Below are positions 14,284 through 15,306 of a stretch of DNA of 15,306 nucleotides, one piece after another. The DNA is taken from the NCBI GenBank assembly GCA_005888955.1, contig VBCS01000127.1, positions 1-15,306 on the forward strand. Direction: 5' to 3'. Position 1 is the stretch's first letter, and each line of letters begins with the position of its first letter. The notes beneath the pieces are model-generated. The model was not told where the DNA came from, did not search any database, and saw only the letters and a program-made list of their open reading frames with translations. This stretch comes from Betaproteobacteria bacterium. Its GTDB lineage: Bacteria > Pseudomonadota > Gammaproteobacteria > Burkholderiales > Casimicrobiaceae. The position numbers and the translations under genes were made by a program.

Positions 14284-14516
14284 GATTTGGGCTCAAGCTC
14301 GCGAAGCAAGCCACGCCGCTTGGCAGGTACCAAGCAAGTGGCTTGCGACAAAGGGATTGGGCCCAAATCGCGGCCAGCCCTTCGGGTTGCGGCCAAAACC
14401 GCCGCTGACCTTGTTGCTGGGCTTGCGAATAGGCTCCACTATTCGCTGCGCCCTGCGCCGCGCCAGCGGCGGTTTTGGCCAGCAACGCACACGTGTGTCA
14501 TCGTGTTAGAGGCTCC
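14245..14516. mobile_element. MITE-like 272-bp palindromic element at the nadD/rsfS junction
   Basis: The ends are exact inverted copies, GGAGCCTC at 14245-14252 and GAGGCTCC at 14509-14516, and the similarity extends imperfectly over about 36 bases (the left end continues TCCAACACGACGAG; the right end, complemented, CTCTAACACGATGAC). Inside are two nested stem-loops. The first has arms 14283-14292/14361-14370, 14306-14314/14338-14346 and 14318-14323/14330-14335. The second has perfect 17-bp arms 14391-14407/14464-14480 and an inner 8-bp stem 14425-14432/14439-14446. AAG flanks the element on both sides as read on the minus strand (14517-14519 and 14242-14244), a possible 3-bp target duplication. 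It carries no plausible gene of its own. Confidence 0.8.
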
Positions 14517-14517
14517 C

Positions 14518-15201
14518 TTATAACGCATCCGGGAGAGACCGATACAGTTGGTTGCGGTCAATATAGTCTAGAACGGCTGCGGGAAGCAAACCCCGCACCT
14601 GTTCGCGGCCCGCGACGCCACGCGCGAGCGCTGCGCGGATTTCGGTCGCGGCGATCGGCTGCGGCGTCACCGGCACGCGCATGATCGAGCCGGCGAGCGT
14701 ACGCTCGAGGCGCAAGGGATCGGTCGTGAGTCTGCGCTCCCAGTGAACCTGAAGAGGCGGCGGTAAATCCTCGACGGGCAGCGCCGCTACGGGGCGCTCG
14801 ACAACGACGAAATGCGCGAGCGTGAACAGGCGCTCCCAGTGCCACCACAGCGTGAGACCGGCGAACGCGTCCGCGCCGATCAAGAGCGCAAGCGGCAGCG
14901 CGGGTTGCTCCGCATGCAACTCTTCGAGCGTCCGGACCGTGTAGCTCGGTCCTGCGCGCCCGATTTCGCGCGCATCGGCAGCGAGTCCGGCGAATTCGGC
15001 GCAACCCAACGCGGTCATCGCGAAGCGATGCTCGGCCGACGCGACCGGCAGTGCGCGATGCGGCGGAATGCCCGCGGGAACCAGGCGCACCTCGGGAAGA
15101 GACAAGGCCGTCTTGACGTCGGCGGCAAGGCGCAGGTGGCCGTAATGAATGGGGTCGAACGTGCCGCCGAGTATCGCCAGCACGCGGATCAGCCGGCTCA
15201 T
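14518..15201 (-). CDS. nadD: Nicotinate-nucleotide adenylyltransferase NadD
   Basis: 227 aa. The nucleotidyltransferase signature GGTFDPIHYGHLRLA (12-26) contains the HxGH-type ATP-binding histidines. Further motifs are LVPAGIPPHR, FAMTALGCAEF, YTVRTLEELHAE, LLIGADAFAGLTLWWHWERL and the C-terminal PIAATEIRAAL, the usual S/A-T-x-IR loop. The enzyme joins ATP and nicotinate mononucleotide to give deamido-NAD in NAD synthesis. The stop TAA (14518-14520) lies one base from the repeat element, so the coding sequence survived the insertion. The ATG of the ancestral rsfS appears to lie within its last codons (14526-14528), in a different frame. Confidence 0.96.
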   Translation of the reverse strand: MSRLIRVLAILGGTFDPIHYGHLRLAADVKTALSLPEVRLVPAGIPPHRALPVASAEHRFAMTALGCAEFAGLAADAREIGRAGPSYTVRTLEELHAEQPALPLALLIGADAFAGLTLWWHWERLFTLAHFVVVERPVAALPVEDLPPPLQVHWERRLTTDPLRLERTLAGSIMRVPVTPQPIAATEIRAALARGVAGREQVRGLLPAAVLDYIDRNQLYRSLPDAL

Positions 15202-15255
15202 CGTCTGGCCTGCCGCGCGCGGCGAGAGCGTCGCACACCGCGTGCCGCGGCGGAA

Positions 15256-15306
15256 TCAGTTTTCACGGCGCCCCGAGCCCGAGACGAGCGACTCGACGTG
15301 GTCGAG
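15256..15306 (-). CDS. Possible 3' end of an upstream gene
   Basis: On the minus strand the frame beginning at the window edge reads LDHVESLVSGSGRREN and stops with TGA at 15256-15258, 54 bases before nadD. It would be the C-terminus of the gene preceding nadD. Sixteen residues are too few to name a family or be sure that it is coding. Confidence 0.25.
   Translation of the reverse strand, partial: LDHVESLVSGSGRREN

Noticed and set aside
14030..14485. 151-codon minus-strand frame running through the 272-bp element
   Set aside because: It reads across the inverted repeat and out of frame through rsfS. Its composition follows the palindromes, and such frames are common false genes in repeats.

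Overview
The window is GC-rich with very high GC at third codon positions. Its gene content (nadD-rsfS-rlmH-maf-rng on one strand, and an RNB nuclease-TonB-mtgA block on the other) points to a betaproteobacterium, probably Burkholderiales, Nitrosomonadales or an uncultured relative. The lineage is inferred from gene order and protein style, since no rRNA is present.

Left part (1-2385): the 3' end of a DUF1684 gene on the plus strand faces a DoxX membrane protein and an aldo/keto reductase on the minus strand. The 315-bp gap between those two holds no gene, only hairpins and one perfect 16-bp palindrome. Middle plus-strand block (2490-6199): a promoter with a perfect TATAAT drives an RNB-domain ribonuclease. 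It is followed by a TonB-like protein, whose C-terminal domain looks internally deleted, and by mtgA. Next (6247-8609) come a small protein of 83 aa, a membrane-anchored c-type haem sensor (DUF3365/Tll0287-like plus HAMP, no output domain), an ECF sigma factor with a candidate promoter of its own, and its anti-sigma factor. The anti-sigma gene stops about 100 codons early. Beyond it lies a gene-free stretch with a 153-bp inverted repeat.

Right part (minus strand, 8945-15306): two VOC/glyoxalase-fold proteins, a PHB-depolymerase-type esterase, then the housekeeping cluster nadD-rsfS-rlmH-maf-rng (NAD synthesis, ribosome silencing, 23S rRNA methylation, nucleotide sanitation, RNA processing).

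The housekeeping cluster has been invaded by repeats. A divergent pair of REP-like elements lies between rng and the esterase gene. Three tandem 41-bp units, each holding a GTAG-headed REP palindrome, lie between rsfS and rlmH. A 272-bp element with terminal inverted repeats and two long internal stem-loops lies at the nadD/rsfS junction. Removing that element with one copy of a 3-bp flanking repeat (AAG) restores an ATG for rsfS that overlaps the end of nadD. This is the strongest observation in the window: an apparent MITE-like insertion that removed the native start of rsfS.

I found no tRNA, rRNA, CRISPR array or complete insertion sequence.
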